Source of the DNA: Bradyrhizobium sp. 164
GTDB lineage: Bacteria; Pseudomonadota; Alphaproteobacteria; Rhizobiales; Xanthobacteraceae
Reading direction: 5' to 3'
DNA length: 64,000 bases
NCBI RefSeq assembly: GCF_023073715.1
Contig: NZ_JADPKA010000083.1
Location: 124,001 to 188,000 of the forward strand
Shown: positions 18,419-27,145 of the stretch, piece by piece
Position numbering within the stretch: position 1 is the first letter of the stretch
How the letters are laid out: the number at the start of each line of letters is the position of its first letter
Notes under the pieces: model-generated
Seen by the model: the letters and a program-made list of their open reading frames with translations, nothing else
The model's database searches: none
Told to the model about the DNA's origin: nothing
Program-made: the position numbers and the translations under genes

Positions 18419-20092
18419 CTAAGCCGTCGCCGCCTTGAGCAGCCGTTCCGCGGCCGCCCTGGCTTCGGCCGTGATTTCCGCACCCGCCAGCATCCGCGCG
18501 ATCTCCTCGCGGCGGTGATCGGCGGCCAGTGCGTTGACGCGGGTGGCGACGCGCTTGCCCTTGTCAAGGGCGTCCTTGGATATCAAGAGGTGCTGGTCGG
18601 CGCGGGCGGCGACCTGTGGGGCGTGGGTCACGGCCATCACCTGGACCTTGCCGGCAAGCCGCGCCAGACGGCCGCCGATGGCGTCGGCGACCGCCCCGCC
18701 AACGCCGGTGTCGATTTCGTCGAACACCAGGGTCGGCGCCGAGCCGCGATCTGACAGCACGACCTTAAGCGCCAGCAGGAAGCGCGAGAGTTCGCCGCCG
18801 GAGGCGACCTTCATCAGCGGACCCGGCTTGGTACCCGGATTGGTCTGCACCCAGAACTCGACGCGGTCGAAACCCTGCGGTCCCGGCGCGGCCTCGTCGG
18901 TCTCGACCTGAGTCATGAATTTTGCGCGTTCGAGCCTGAGCGGCGCGAGCTCGGCATTGACCGCCTTGTTGAGCTTCTCCGCCGATTTCTGCCGCGCCAG
19001 CGACAATTTCTTGGCGGCGGCCGCATAGCGCGCATCCGCCTCGATCGCGGCCTGCTCCAGCTTCTTCAGCTGCGAGGCACCGGCATCGATCAGCGCGACG
19101 TCGGCGGCATATTTGGCGGCAAGCGCGGCGAGCCCGTCGACCGGCGTCGAATATTTGCGTGACGCCGCACGCAAAGCGAAGAGCCGCTCCTCGATGCGCT
19201 CGAGCTCGGCGGGATCGAAATCGGTTGCCGCCAAGGCCGCCTGAAGGTGCTGGTCGGCTTCCTCCAGCGCGTTGATCGCGGCGTCGATCGCTTTCACCGC
19301 GGGCTCGACCAGCGCCGGCGAGTTGACGCCGCGGCGCTCCAGCCGTCGCACCGCGGCGGACAGCGCCGCGACCGGCGAATGATTGCCGCCAACCGCCTCC
19401 TGCGCCTCGCGCAAATCGGAGGCAATCTTCTCGCCCTGCATCATGGTGGTGCGGCGCGAAGCCAGCGATGTCTCTTCGCCGTCCTTGGGCGCGAGCTGCT
19501 TCAGCTCGTCGGAGGCATGGCGCAGATAATCTGCCTCGCGGGCGGCGCGCTCCATGCCGGCGCGGTGCTCCTCAAGCCCGGTGTTGGCGGTGCGGCGCGC
19601 GTCCCATAGCATCTCGACCGCGGCGACGTCCTTTTCGAGGCCGGCGAAAGCGTCGAGCAGGCGACGATGGGTGGCGGCATCGACCAGCGCACGCTCATCG
19701 TGCTGGCCGTGGATCTCGACCAGGGCGGCGCCCACCGCCTTCAGTGTCTGCACGCTGATCGACTGGTCGTTGATGAAGGCACGGGTGCGGCCATCGGCGA
19801 GCTGCACGCGGCGGAGAATCATCTCACCGGTATCGTCCAAGCCGTTCTCGGCCAGGATCTTCGTCGCGGGGTGATTTTTGGGGACATCGAACACGGCGGT
19901 GACCTGCCCCTGCTCCGCACCGTGGCGCACGAGGCCGGCGTCGCCGCGGCCGCCGAGCGCCAGCGCAAAGGCATCGAGCAGGATGGATTTGCCCGCACCG
20001 GTCTCGCCGGTCAAAACCGCAAGGCCGGTGGCGAATTCGATATCGAGCCGTTCGATCAGGACGATGTCACGGATCGACAGACGCGCCAGCAT
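18419..20092 (-). CDS. recN: DNA repair protein RecN
   Basis: A 557-residue SMC-like ATPase acting early in double-strand-break repair. The N-terminal Walker A is GETGAGKS (29-36). A long central region rich in Ala, Glu and Lys is coiled coil (about 150-370). The C-terminal half has the ABC-type signature VASGGELSRFLLALK and Walker B TLVFDEIDTGVGG, then a late His in MAVTHAPQVA. Length matches E. coli RecN (553). The stop is followed immediately by a cloverleaf repeat. bamD lies 13 bases upstream, so the two are probably co-transcribed. No LexA box was identified with confidence in front of it. Confidence 0.97.
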   Translation of the reverse strand: MLARLSIRDIVLIERLDIEFATGLAVLTGETGAGKSILLDAFALALGGRGDAGLVRHGAEQGQVTAVFDVPKNHPATKILAENGLDDTGEMILRRVQLADGRTRAFINDQSISVQTLKAVGAALVEIHGQHDERALVDAATHRRLLDAFAGLEKDVAAVEMLWDARRTANTGLEEHRAGMERAAREADYLRHASDELKQLAPKDGEETSLASRRTTMMQGEKIASDLREAQEAVGGNHSPVAALSAAVRRLERRGVNSPALVEPAVKAIDAAINALEEADQHLQAALAATDFDPAELERIEERLFALRAASRKYSTPVDGLAALAAKYAADVALIDAGASQLKKLEQAAIEADARYAAAAKKLSLARQKSAEKLNKAVNAELAPLRLERAKFMTQVETDEAAPGPQGFDRVEFWVQTNPGTKPGPLMKVASGGELSRFLLALKVVLSDRGSAPTLVFDEIDTGVGGAVADAIGGRLARLAGKVQVMAVTHAPQVAARADQHLLISKDALDKGKRVATRVNALAADHRREEIARMLAGAEITAEARAAAERLLKAATA

Positions 20093-20105
20093 GGAACCAA
20101 ATTTC

Positions 20106-20996
20106 CTAGCCGAGACCCATCTTCTTGAAGGTCCGGCTGATCCAAGACCCCTGATTCTCGCTCGGTTCGAGACCGCCGGATTTTACAAGATTATAGGCGT
20201 CCTTGTACCAGCGGCTATCAGGAAAATTGTGCCCGAGCACGGCCGCCGCGGTCTGCGCCTCGCCGACGATGCCGATCGCCATATAGGCCTCGGTGAGCCG
20301 GAACAACGCCTCCTCGACGTGGCGGGTGGTCTGGTACTGCGTGACGACGGTCTTGTAGCGGTTGATCGCAGCCGTGTAGTCGCGCTTCTGCGCGTAATAG
20401 CGGCCGACATTCATTTCCTTGCCGGCGAGCTGGTCGCGCGCGCCCTCGATCTTGGCCTTGGCCGAGGTGGCGTATTCCGAGTTCGGATATTTGCGCACTA
20501 CCTCTTCCAGCGCGGCAATGGCCTTCTCGGTGCGGGCTTGGTCGCGGCTGATGTCCGGGATCTGGTCGTAATGCGAGGCGGCGATCAGGTATTGTGCATA
20601 GGCCGCGTCCGGGCTGCCGGGATGCAGCGTGACATAGCGGGTGGCGGCGCCGATGCAGCCGTCATAGTCGCCGCCCTGGTAGGACGCGTAGGCCGACATC
20701 AGCAGCGATTTGCGGGCCCATTCGGAATAAGGATGCTGGCGGTCGACCTCTTCGAACTTCTTGGTCGCCGCCTTCATGTCCTTCTTCTCGTTCATGAGGT
20801 ACAGGCCCTCATTGTAGATCTTGTCGGCGGGCTCCTCGACGAAGGTGTCGTCCTTGGCGGTGAACTTGTCCCAGAGTGCGCCGGTGCCGCAGCCGGCCAG
20901 CGGCAGCGCGAGCAGGATGAAGGTGACGGCGTGAAGCAGGCCGCGGGCTCGAGACGAGACCGGGAGATATCCGCGCGTCATACGCTGTGCCGACAT
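20106..20996 (-). CDS. bamD: Outer membrane assembly lipoprotein BamD
   Basis: A 296-residue lipoprotein of the BAM complex, which inserts beta-barrel proteins into the outer membrane. The lipobox LPLAGC places the lipidated Cys at residue 36; the preceding hydrophobic stretch LLHAVTFILLA is the signal. TPR-like repeats follow: PADKIYNEGLYLMNEKKD, FEEVDRQHPYSEWARKSLLM, FLxxHPGSPDAAYAQYL-type segment and FRLTEAYMAIGI. The ATG at 20996 was taken; ATG 20981 is also possible. Upstream sequence to 21122 is open but unlike the family. Essential in most Gram-negatives; its position between lpxC and recN is conserved in alphaproteobacteria. Confidence 0.96.
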   Translation of the reverse strand: MSAQRMTRGYLPVSSRARGLLHAVTFILLALPLAGCGTGALWDKFTAKDDTFVEEPADKIYNEGLYLMNEKKDMKAATKKFEEVDRQHPYSEWARKSLLMSAYASYQGGDYDGCIGAATRYVTLHPGSPDAAYAQYLIAASHYDQIPDISRDQARTEKAIAALEEVVRKYPNSEYATSAKAKIEGARDQLAGKEMNVGRYYAQKRDYTAAINRYKTVVTQYQTTRHVEEALFRLTEAYMAIGIVGEAQTAAAVLGHNFPDSRWYKDAYNLVKSGGLEPSENQGSWISRTFKKMGLG

Positions 20997-21238
20997 GAGT
21001 TTTGCCTTGACGCCCTGTGATGCGGTGCCCGCCAGCCCATGACCCCCGTCATGGGCGCGAAATGTGACCGTGGTGCCTGCCATACGACCACGCCGATCTA
21101 TCCGAAAAACGATCGTTACCAACCGGATAGGCAGGCATTTCGCCCGGATTAAGGCGAACGTGCCGCAATGCTAGTCGATCATGGTTACCAGGAATTTCCC
21201 GGGGTCGGTCGCAAGCCGTGGCTGCGACAACAGGTCTG

Positions 21239-22201
21239 TCAGGACACGTCCGGCCCGTAGGCTGCGGCGATCCGGCCGCCGACGATACCGCGACCAACTT
21301 CGCCCTGCGGACGCGTGGTGCGGCGGGCCGTTTCGCCTTCGACCACCCGCCAGGCGGTACGGTCGGCCAGCAGCGCGGTCAGGACGGCATGGTTGAGCTT
21401 GTGGCCGCCACGCACCGAGCGGTAGGCGCCAAGCAGCGGCAGCCCGGCCAGCGCGAGGTCGCCGATCACATCCAGCACCTTGTGGCGGGCACATTCGTCG
21501 GCATAGCGCAGGCCCTCGGTATTGAGCAGCCGCTCGTCGTCGAACACGACGGTATTGTCGAAGGAGGCGCCGAGGGCATAACCCGCGCTCCAGAGCCGCG
21601 CGACATCGCCCATCAGCCCGAAAGTCCGGGCCCGGCCGACTTCGCGGCGGAAACGTTCGGGGCTGAGGTCGAAGGCGTAGCTCTGCTGGCCGATGACGGG
21701 GTTGGTGAAGTCGATCTCGACCTCGGTGCGGAACCCATTGGCGTAGGGCCTGATCTCGCCGAAGGAGTCGCCGATCTTCACCGAGATCGGCTTCAAAACC
21801 TGAATGAAGCGGCGCTGGGCCGATTGGGTGACGATGCTGGCCTGGTCGATCGCGGCAATGAAGGCGGCGGCACTGCCGTCCATGATCGGCACTTCGGGCC
21901 CGTCGATCTCGATCGTGGCATTGTCGACACCCATCCCGCGCAGTGCAGCAAGCACATGCTCGGCGGTGGAGACCAGCGGGCCGTCGCGATCGCCGAGGAC
22001 GGTGGCGAAGTCGGTCGCGATCACCTGCTCGGCGGTCGCTTGAACTTCGCGGTCACTTCCCTCAAGCCCGGTGCGGACAAAAACAAAGCCCGCGTCGACA
22101 GGCGCAGGCCCAAGCGTGAGAGTGACGGGAAGACCGGAATGAACGCCCACGCCTGCCACCGAGGCTTGCGCACGAAGCGTTGTTTGCCGGCTAAATTTCA
22201 T
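21239..22201 (-). CDS. lpxC: UDP-3-O-acyl-N-acetylglucosamine deacetylase
   Basis: A 320-residue zinc amidase that catalyses the committed step of lipid A synthesis. Zinc ligands match E. coli LpxC: His82 in STAEHVLAAL, and His240 and Asp244 in CARHKVLDVIGD; the catalytic His is His267 in GGHKLNH. Glu81 is the general base. The PIMDGSAAAF segment and the duplicated fold are typical. It lies downstream of ftsZ as in other alphaproteobacteria, but a strong terminator and about 240 further bases separate them, so it probably has its own promoter in 22202-22440. Length is normal. bamD follows after about 240 bases. Confidence 0.97.
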   Translation of the reverse strand: MKFSRQTTLRAQASVAGVGVHSGLPVTLTLGPAPVDAGFVFVRTGLEGSDREVQATAEQVIATDFATVLGDRDGPLVSTAEHVLAALRGMGVDNATIEIDGPEVPIMDGSAAAFIAAIDQASIVTQSAQRRFIQVLKPISVKIGDSFGEIRPYANGFRTEVEIDFTNPVIGQQSYAFDLSPERFRREVGRARTFGLMGDVARLWSAGYALGASFDNTVVFDDERLLNTEGLRYADECARHKVLDVIGDLALAGLPLLGAYRSVRGGHKLNHAVLTALLADRTAWRVVEGETARRTTRPQGEVGRGIVGGRIAAAYGPDVS

Positions 22202-22511
22202 CAGGAACCCGCCCCACTACGACCACCGCGACTTATACGAGACCCGCCCGGCCGGCCAGTGCCGACGTCCCGCGAATCCGTATCCCCAAGTCACGGGCAA
22301 ACCATAGTCACTGCCCCAAACAGCGCCAACTCACGCTTTTTTACCGATTGTTACCCCAAACCCGCCGTATTCGCGCCAAGGCTTAACCAAATTGCACTGA
22401 GGTCTGGGGGCCGTCATAGGCAGTTTCACTGAACCATCAACTGCGGAATTAATGATTTAAAATCAGCTACTTAGTCGTGCAATCCGGGCATGGACGGGAC
22501 AAAAGAAAAGG
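22202..22511 (-). promoter_or_regulatory. Probable lpxC promoter region
   Basis: The gap between the ftsZ terminator and lpxC is unusually AT-rich for this genome around 22310-22470, with TTAACC and TTAAT/TTTAAA words. It most likely holds the lpxC promoter; I cannot assign -35/-10 boxes with confidence. Confidence 0.4.
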
Positions 22512-22545
22512 TCCCGGCAAACGGGTTGCCGGGACCTTTTTTCGT
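22512..22545 (-). terminator. Intrinsic terminator after ftsZ
   Basis: Perfect stem GGTCCCGGCAA / TTGCCGGGACC with a five-base loop. It is flanked by AAAAGAAAA on the left and TTTTTT on the right, so it can terminate in both directions. It lies about 20 bases past the ftsZ stop. Confidence 0.9.
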
Positions 22546-22565
22546 CTGGCTCGGTGTAACAATCC

Positions 22566-24362
22566 TCAGGTCGCCTGCCGCCGCAGGAAGGCCGGGATAT
22601 CAAGATGGTCGTCTCCCTGTGGCGCCGGCGCAACAGGCGCGGGACGACCGTGCATGTCCAAGCCCTGCGGCGCCGGACGGCGGGCATACTCCGATACCGG
22701 CTCGCTCGTCGCGATCTGCTGCGCGACGGTCTTCTGCGGTCGGCGCTCGGGCAGCGGTGGCATCGCGGGACCAGCGGTGCGGGCGGCGATCGGCGCTTCG
22801 CTCTCCTCGTCGCGACGGCCGAGGCCGACATTGGCGAGACGCTGGAGCAGCGACAGACGGCTCTTCTGGGGGGTCTCTTCCTCGACCTCGCCGCGGGCCT
22901 GGCGAATCTCGGCTTGGGCCGGCATCGGCAGTTCCTCAAGGCGCGGCATCCGCGGCGCGCGAACCGGCGGGCGCTCGGCCTGTGGCGGGATGAAGTTTTC
23001 GGGCGTCATCGGCTCCTGCATCGCGATCGGGGCCTGCTCCGGCTCCGGGAACAGGGTCGGCTTCTGCGCGATCGGGCGCACGGTGACATCGCCGTAGGTC
23101 TGCACCGGCGCGGGCGCCTGCGGGACGTCCGCGACGGCGGCGGCGATGGCGGCGAGCGCAGCGCGCTCGACGTTCTGACGGGGCGCGGCACCGGCCGGAG
23201 CCGGCGCGGCCGCCGGGGCCTGCGCGTCGAGCTTCTGGGCGCGTTCGGCAAGACGCTGATTGTCGGCACGGAGCCGCGCGGTCAAATCGGCAAGACGGCT
23301 CTCGGCAGCGACGGCCGGAGCAGCGGCGGCCTGCTGTGCCTGCGGAGCCGGGTTCGCGACAGGAGCGGAGGTCGCCTGGCTGTTGCGGGCGATCGCGGCC
23401 TGCTCGATGCCGGTGGCAACGACCGAGACGCGGATCAGACCATCGAGCGCTTCGTCGAAGGTCGCGCCGACGATGATGTTGGCGTCCTGGTCGACCTCCT
23501 CGCGGATGCGGGTCGCGGCCTCGTCGACCTCGAACAGAGTGAGGTCCTTGCCGCCGGTGATGGAGATGAGGAGGCCCTTGGCGCCCTTCATCGAGCTATC
23601 GTCGATCAGCGGATTGGCGATGGCAGCTTCTGCGGCGGTCAGCGCGCGCTTGTCGCCCGACGCCTCGCCGGTGCCCATCATCGCCTTGCCCATCTCGCGC
23701 ATGACGGCGCGGACGTCGGCGAAATCGAGATTGATCAGGCCTTCCTTGACCATCAGGTCGGTGATGCAGGCAACGCCGGAATAGAGCACCTGATCGGCCA
23801 TCGCGAAGGCGTCGGCGAAGGTGGTCTTCTCGTTGGCGACCCGGAACAGGTTCTGGTTCGGGATGATCAGGAGCGTGTCCACGACCTTGTGCAGCTCGTT
23901 AATGCCCGCCTCGGCGGTGCGCATGCGGCGGCCGCCCTCGAAGTGGAACGGCTTGGTCACGACGCCGACGGTGAGAATGCCCATGTCGCGCGCGGTCTTG
24001 GCGATCACGGGTGCAGCGCCGGTGCCGGTGCCGCCGCCCATGCCGGCAGTGACGAACACCATGTTGGCGCCCGAGAGATGGTCGCGCAGTTCGTCGATCA
24101 CCTCTTCCGCCGCCGCGGCGCCGACGTTCGGCTGCGAGCCGGCGCCGAGGCCTTGGGTGACCGCCGTGCCCATCTGCACGATGCGCTGCGCTTTCGACAT
24201 CGTCAGCGCCTGCGCGTCGGTGTTGGCGACCACGAAGTCGACGCCCTGGAGGCCCGCCGTGATCATGTTATTGACGGCATTGCCGCCGGCGCCGCCGACG
24301 CCGAACACGGTGATCCGGGGCTTCAGTTCGTGAATATCAGGAACATTGATGCTGATGGTCAT
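22566..24362 (-). CDS. ftsZ: Cell division GTPase FtsZ
   Basis: A 598-residue tubulin homologue that forms the Z ring. GTPase domain features: GVGGAGGNAVNNM (21-33), NTDAQAL (48-54), tubulin signature GGGTGTGAAP (109-118), and the T7-loop region NLDFADVRAVM. A long Ala/Pro-rich, poorly conserved linker (about 325-575) makes it longer than E. coli FtsZ (383), which is usual in Alphaproteobacteria. It ends with the conserved C-terminal peptide DIPAFLRRQA that binds FtsA and other partners. Gene order ftsQ-ftsA-ftsZ is intact, with 90 bases between ftsA and ftsZ, and a terminator follows. Confidence 0.98.
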   Translation of the reverse strand: MTISINVPDIHELKPRITVFGVGGAGGNAVNNMITAGLQGVDFVVANTDAQALTMSKAQRIVQMGTAVTQGLGAGSQPNVGAAAAEEVIDELRDHLSGANMVFVTAGMGGGTGTGAAPVIAKTARDMGILTVGVVTKPFHFEGGRRMRTAEAGINELHKVVDTLLIIPNQNLFRVANEKTTFADAFAMADQVLYSGVACITDLMVKEGLINLDFADVRAVMREMGKAMMGTGEASGDKRALTAAEAAIANPLIDDSSMKGAKGLLISITGGKDLTLFEVDEAATRIREEVDQDANIIVGATFDEALDGLIRVSVVATGIEQAAIARNSQATSAPVANPAPQAQQAAAAPAVAAESRLADLTARLRADNQRLAERAQKLDAQAPAAAPAPAGAAPRQNVERAALAAIAAAVADVPQAPAPVQTYGDVTVRPIAQKPTLFPEPEQAPIAMQEPMTPENFIPPQAERPPVRAPRMPRLEELPMPAQAEIRQARGEVEEETPQKSRLSLLQRLANVGLGRRDEESEAPIAARTAGPAMPPLPERRPQKTVAQQIATSEPVSEYARRPAPQGLDMHGRPAPVAPAPQGDDHLDIPAFLRRQAT

Positions 24363-24452
24363 GGTTGCTGCCTCTCGATCACGCGCGCGTGGGTTCGCCC
24401 CGGCCGGCGGCCGCGGGAGTTGGTGAAAATCGACAATTGCGGAAAGCAGTCA

Positions 24453-25775
24453 TCAGAAGCCCTCGCGTAGCCATCGTCCGACCTTTCCGAAGTATCCGCC
24501 GGTCCCTGTCTTGACCTGCTGCCGCGTATGCCGCGGTTCGACATGTTCGAGGTGAACATATTGCGGGTAGACGAGAAGTCCGGCCGGCACCGCGAACGCG
24601 GCGTTCTTCGCCTCGTTGGGCAGCCGACCGAAGCCGAGCGGACGTCCGACCCGCACGGGCCGGCCGAGAATTTGGGTGCCGAGCTCGACGAGGCCGGTCA
24701 GCTGCGAGGCGCCGCCCGAGAGCACGACGCGGCCGTTGGGCTCTGAGGCGAAAGGCGAATCCTTCAGCTTGTCCCGAACCATTTCGAAGACTTCCTCGGC
24801 ACGGTGCTTGACGATGTTGGCGATCGTGGCGCGGGAGACGATCTGCGGCAGATCCTGCTCGTCACCGGCTGTCGGCACAGACATCAGCTCACGCGAGTCC
24901 GATCCGCCGGTGATAACGGTCCCGTATAACGTCTTGATTCGCTCGGCATCGGCAATGGTCGCGGAGAGTCCGCGCGCAAGATCCATCGTGATGTGTTGCC
25001 CGCCGACCGCAAAACCGGCCGCATGCACGAAACGGCCGCCGGAATAGACGGCGATCGTGGTGGTGCCTGCGCCCATCTCGACCACGGCAGCGCCGAGATC
25101 GGCCTCGTCATCGGTCAGCACCGACAGGCCGGCGACATAGGGGCTTGCCGCCATGGCTTCGACATTGATGTGGCAGCGCTCCACTGCCAGCATCAGGTTC
25201 CGCGCCACGGTGGCGTCGCAGGTGACGACATTCATGTCGACGCCGAACTGGTGCGCGACCATGCCACGGGGATCGCGGATGCCCTTGACGCCGTCGAGGG
25301 TGTAGCCGACCGGGAGCGCGTGCAGCACGGTGCGGCCTTCGCCCGTGGCATGGCGCATGCCGGTCGAGGTGACGCGGCTGACATCGGCCGGGGTCACAGC
25401 GCCGCCTCGGATGTCGGCGGCAGCCTCGACCAGCTGGCCGGAGAGCCGGCCGCCGGAGACCGACAGCAGCACGGACTCGACCCGCACCTTGGCCATCGTC
25501 TCCGCGAGCCCGACGGCCTGTCGCACCGCCTGCTCGCATTCGGTCAGGTCGATCACCGCGCCGGCCTTCATGCCGCGCGACTGGATCTGGCTGTAGCCGA
25601 TCAATTCCACGGCATGGGTGCGGCCGCGCAACGCCTCGCTCGGCGGCGACGGCTTCAGCCGCGCGATCATGCAGGCGATCTTGCTGGTGCCGATATCGAG
25701 GCAGGCGACGATGCCGCCGCGTTTGTGCGGCATCGGGCGTGTCTTCGGCGTCTGGGTGCGATCGAGACCGGTCAT
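24453..25775 (-). CDS. ftsA: Cell division protein FtsA
   Basis: A 440-residue actin-like ATPase that tethers FtsZ to the membrane. The phosphate-1 loop is CLDIGTSKIACMIA (25-38); the SHS2-type 1C domain follows, with phosphate-2 VVEMGAGTTTIAVY and the adenosine motif VVLSGGASQLTGL. The C-terminal end (VGRWLREGF) is an amphipathic membrane-targeting helix. The start codon overlaps the ftsQ stop by four bases, so the two are translationally coupled. Length is close to Caulobacter and Agrobacterium FtsA. Confidence 0.97.
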   Translation of the reverse strand: MTGLDRTQTPKTRPMPHKRGGIVACLDIGTSKIACMIARLKPSPPSEALRGRTHAVELIGYSQIQSRGMKAGAVIDLTECEQAVRQAVGLAETMAKVRVESVLLSVSGGRLSGQLVEAAADIRGGAVTPADVSRVTSTGMRHATGEGRTVLHALPVGYTLDGVKGIRDPRGMVAHQFGVDMNVVTCDATVARNLMLAVERCHINVEAMAASPYVAGLSVLTDDEADLGAAVVEMGAGTTTIAVYSGGRFVHAAGFAVGGQHITMDLARGLSATIADAERIKTLYGTVITGGSDSRELMSVPTAGDEQDLPQIVSRATIANIVKHRAEEVFEMVRDKLKDSPFASEPNGRVVLSGGASQLTGLVELGTQILGRPVRVGRPLGFGRLPNEAKNAAFAVPAGLLVYPQYVHLEHVEPRHTRQQVKTGTGGYFGKVGRWLREGF

Positions 25776-26800
25776 GCGGAATCCCCGGCCTTCTTTTTCT
25801 TCTTGTCCTTGAACTGCTCCTCGCGCGCCTTGGCGGCGTCGTCGGACAGCTGCACCACCAGACGATCAGGCAGGCGCATGTCGACAGCGACGATGTCGCG
25901 GGAGAACAGCCTGTCCTCCTTGTCGAGCTTGGACAGCATCGCGAGCGCGTTGCCGACGTCCTGCTCGGGCAGGCGGATGTCGAGACCGTCCTTGAGCCTC
26001 AGATTCCAGCGCCGCTCGCCGACATAGATCGCGGCTTTCGTCACCGAATTGACCTGCGGATAACGCGCCAGCAGGGCGAGGAAATCGCGAGCCTGCGCCT
26101 CGGCGCCCTTGCCGACCACGAGCGGCAGCGACAGGAAGCGGCGCGAGACATAGGGTTCGAGCACGGCGCCGTCATCGGCGATTACGGAGAGCCGGCCGGC
26201 CTCCTGCCACAGCGCGAACGGCTTACGTTCGGTGAGCTCGATCATGAGCTGGCCCGGATAGAGCTTCAGTACGGTCGCGTCCGCAATCCAGGGATTGGCC
26301 TTGAGCTTGTCGCGCACCGCCTCGGCGTCGAGGAACAGCAGCGAGGAGCGACCACTGACGCCGCCAATCGCGAGGATCTCGTCCTGGGTCAGCTGCTTGC
26401 GGCCGTTGATCACGACGGAGGTGATGCGGAAGCCGGCGGAATTGGCTAGCGCGTTGCGGGCATCGTTCACCGCGGTGATGAAATCCTGGAGATGGCCGCC
26501 CTTGACGATGCCGAAGCCGCAGCTTCCGATCAGGAGCAGCACGGTCATGCTGATCCCGACCCGGCGCGGCAGATAGCGCTCGACGAGCGCGACCACACGC
26601 GGCGGCGGCTCGCGCTCGACGACGGCCTTCACCCTGGCCTTGGTCTTGATCTTGTCCTTGGCGGCGGCGCGCGCCTCGGCGTGCTTGTCCTGCACCCACT
26701 CGCGCAGAAGCACGACCGCTCCGATAGCGGCCGCTTTCAGGTCAGCTTGGGGCCTCAGCGATCTCAGAAGCGACCGGGTGAGGCTTCCTGCACCATCCAT
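25772..26800 (-). CDS. ftsQ: Cell division protein FtsQ
   Basis: A 342-residue bitopic divisome protein. A cytoplasmic N-terminal part rich in Arg/Lys/Ala (1-80) precedes one membrane helix (81-98, VGISMTVLLLIGSCGFGIVK), then a POTRA domain (about 122-192, beginning FRITSVVINGRKQLTQDEI), with the FtsQ beta domain to about 310 and a Lys-rich tail. It links FtsL/FtsB and FtsI to the early ring. It overlaps ftsA by four bases. Upstream lies a ~345-base gap with hairpins that probably contains a promoter for ftsQAZ. Confidence 0.95.
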   Translation of the reverse strand: MDGAGSLTRSLLRSLRPQADLKAAAIGAVVLLREWVQDKHAEARAAAKDKIKTKARVKAVVEREPPPRVVALVERYLPRRVGISMTVLLLIGSCGFGIVKGGHLQDFITAVNDARNALANSAGFRITSVVINGRKQLTQDEILAIGGVSGRSSLLFLDAEAVRDKLKANPWIADATVLKLYPGQLMIELTERKPFALWQEAGRLSVIADDGAVLEPYVSRRFLSLPLVVGKGAEAQARDFLALLARYPQVNSVTKAAIYVGERRWNLRLKDGLDIRLPEQDVGNALAMLSKLDKEDRLFSRDIVAVDMRLPDRLVVQLSDDAAKAREEQFKDKKKKKAGDSA

Positions 26801-27145
26801 TGCACGAGCTCAACAGTTTGCCCGCGACATCGCGCGGATCCTGGCGAACATGACGTCTCGGGCCTGCCGGACCGGGAGGCTGGTCTTCAGAAGAAAACCT
26901 CTCCCCTTCAAAGCGTTCGCTGGAGGTGACATCACCCGCAACAGCTCACGCGCCGGCAACCAAAGCGCCATATGCGCCGCCAGCGTTAACCTTCGGACGT
27001 CCTGGTAAACAAAAGGTAAAATTCGTTAACGCGGGATGCTTTTTGCCTCGCGATGTGAGGCATTTATGCCGCGATGTCCGGCATTTTGCCGGCTTTCGGC
27101 CCCAAATCGGGTCGTTTCGGCGGTTCGGCCGTTAACCAGTCCTAA
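26801..27145 (-). promoter_or_regulatory. ddl-ftsQ intergenic leader with tandem stem-loops
   Basis: A 345-base gap inside the dcw cluster, partly AT-rich. Two adjacent hairpins share one loop: TGCCTC-GCGATGT-GAGGCA (27044-27062) and ATGCC-GCGATGT-cCGGCAT (27066-27084). TTAA words occur nearby, including TTAA-N7-TAAT at 27132-27146, one base off the CtrA consensus TTAA-N7-TTAA. This probably holds an internal promoter for ftsQAZ; CtrA control is inference from Caulobacter. Confidence 0.4.

Noticed and set aside
22605..24470. A 621-codon open frame antisense to ftsZ
   Set aside because: Mirror of a GC-rich coding frame; low-complexity Arg/Gly/Asp-rich protein without domains, and ftsZ is unmistakable on the other strand.
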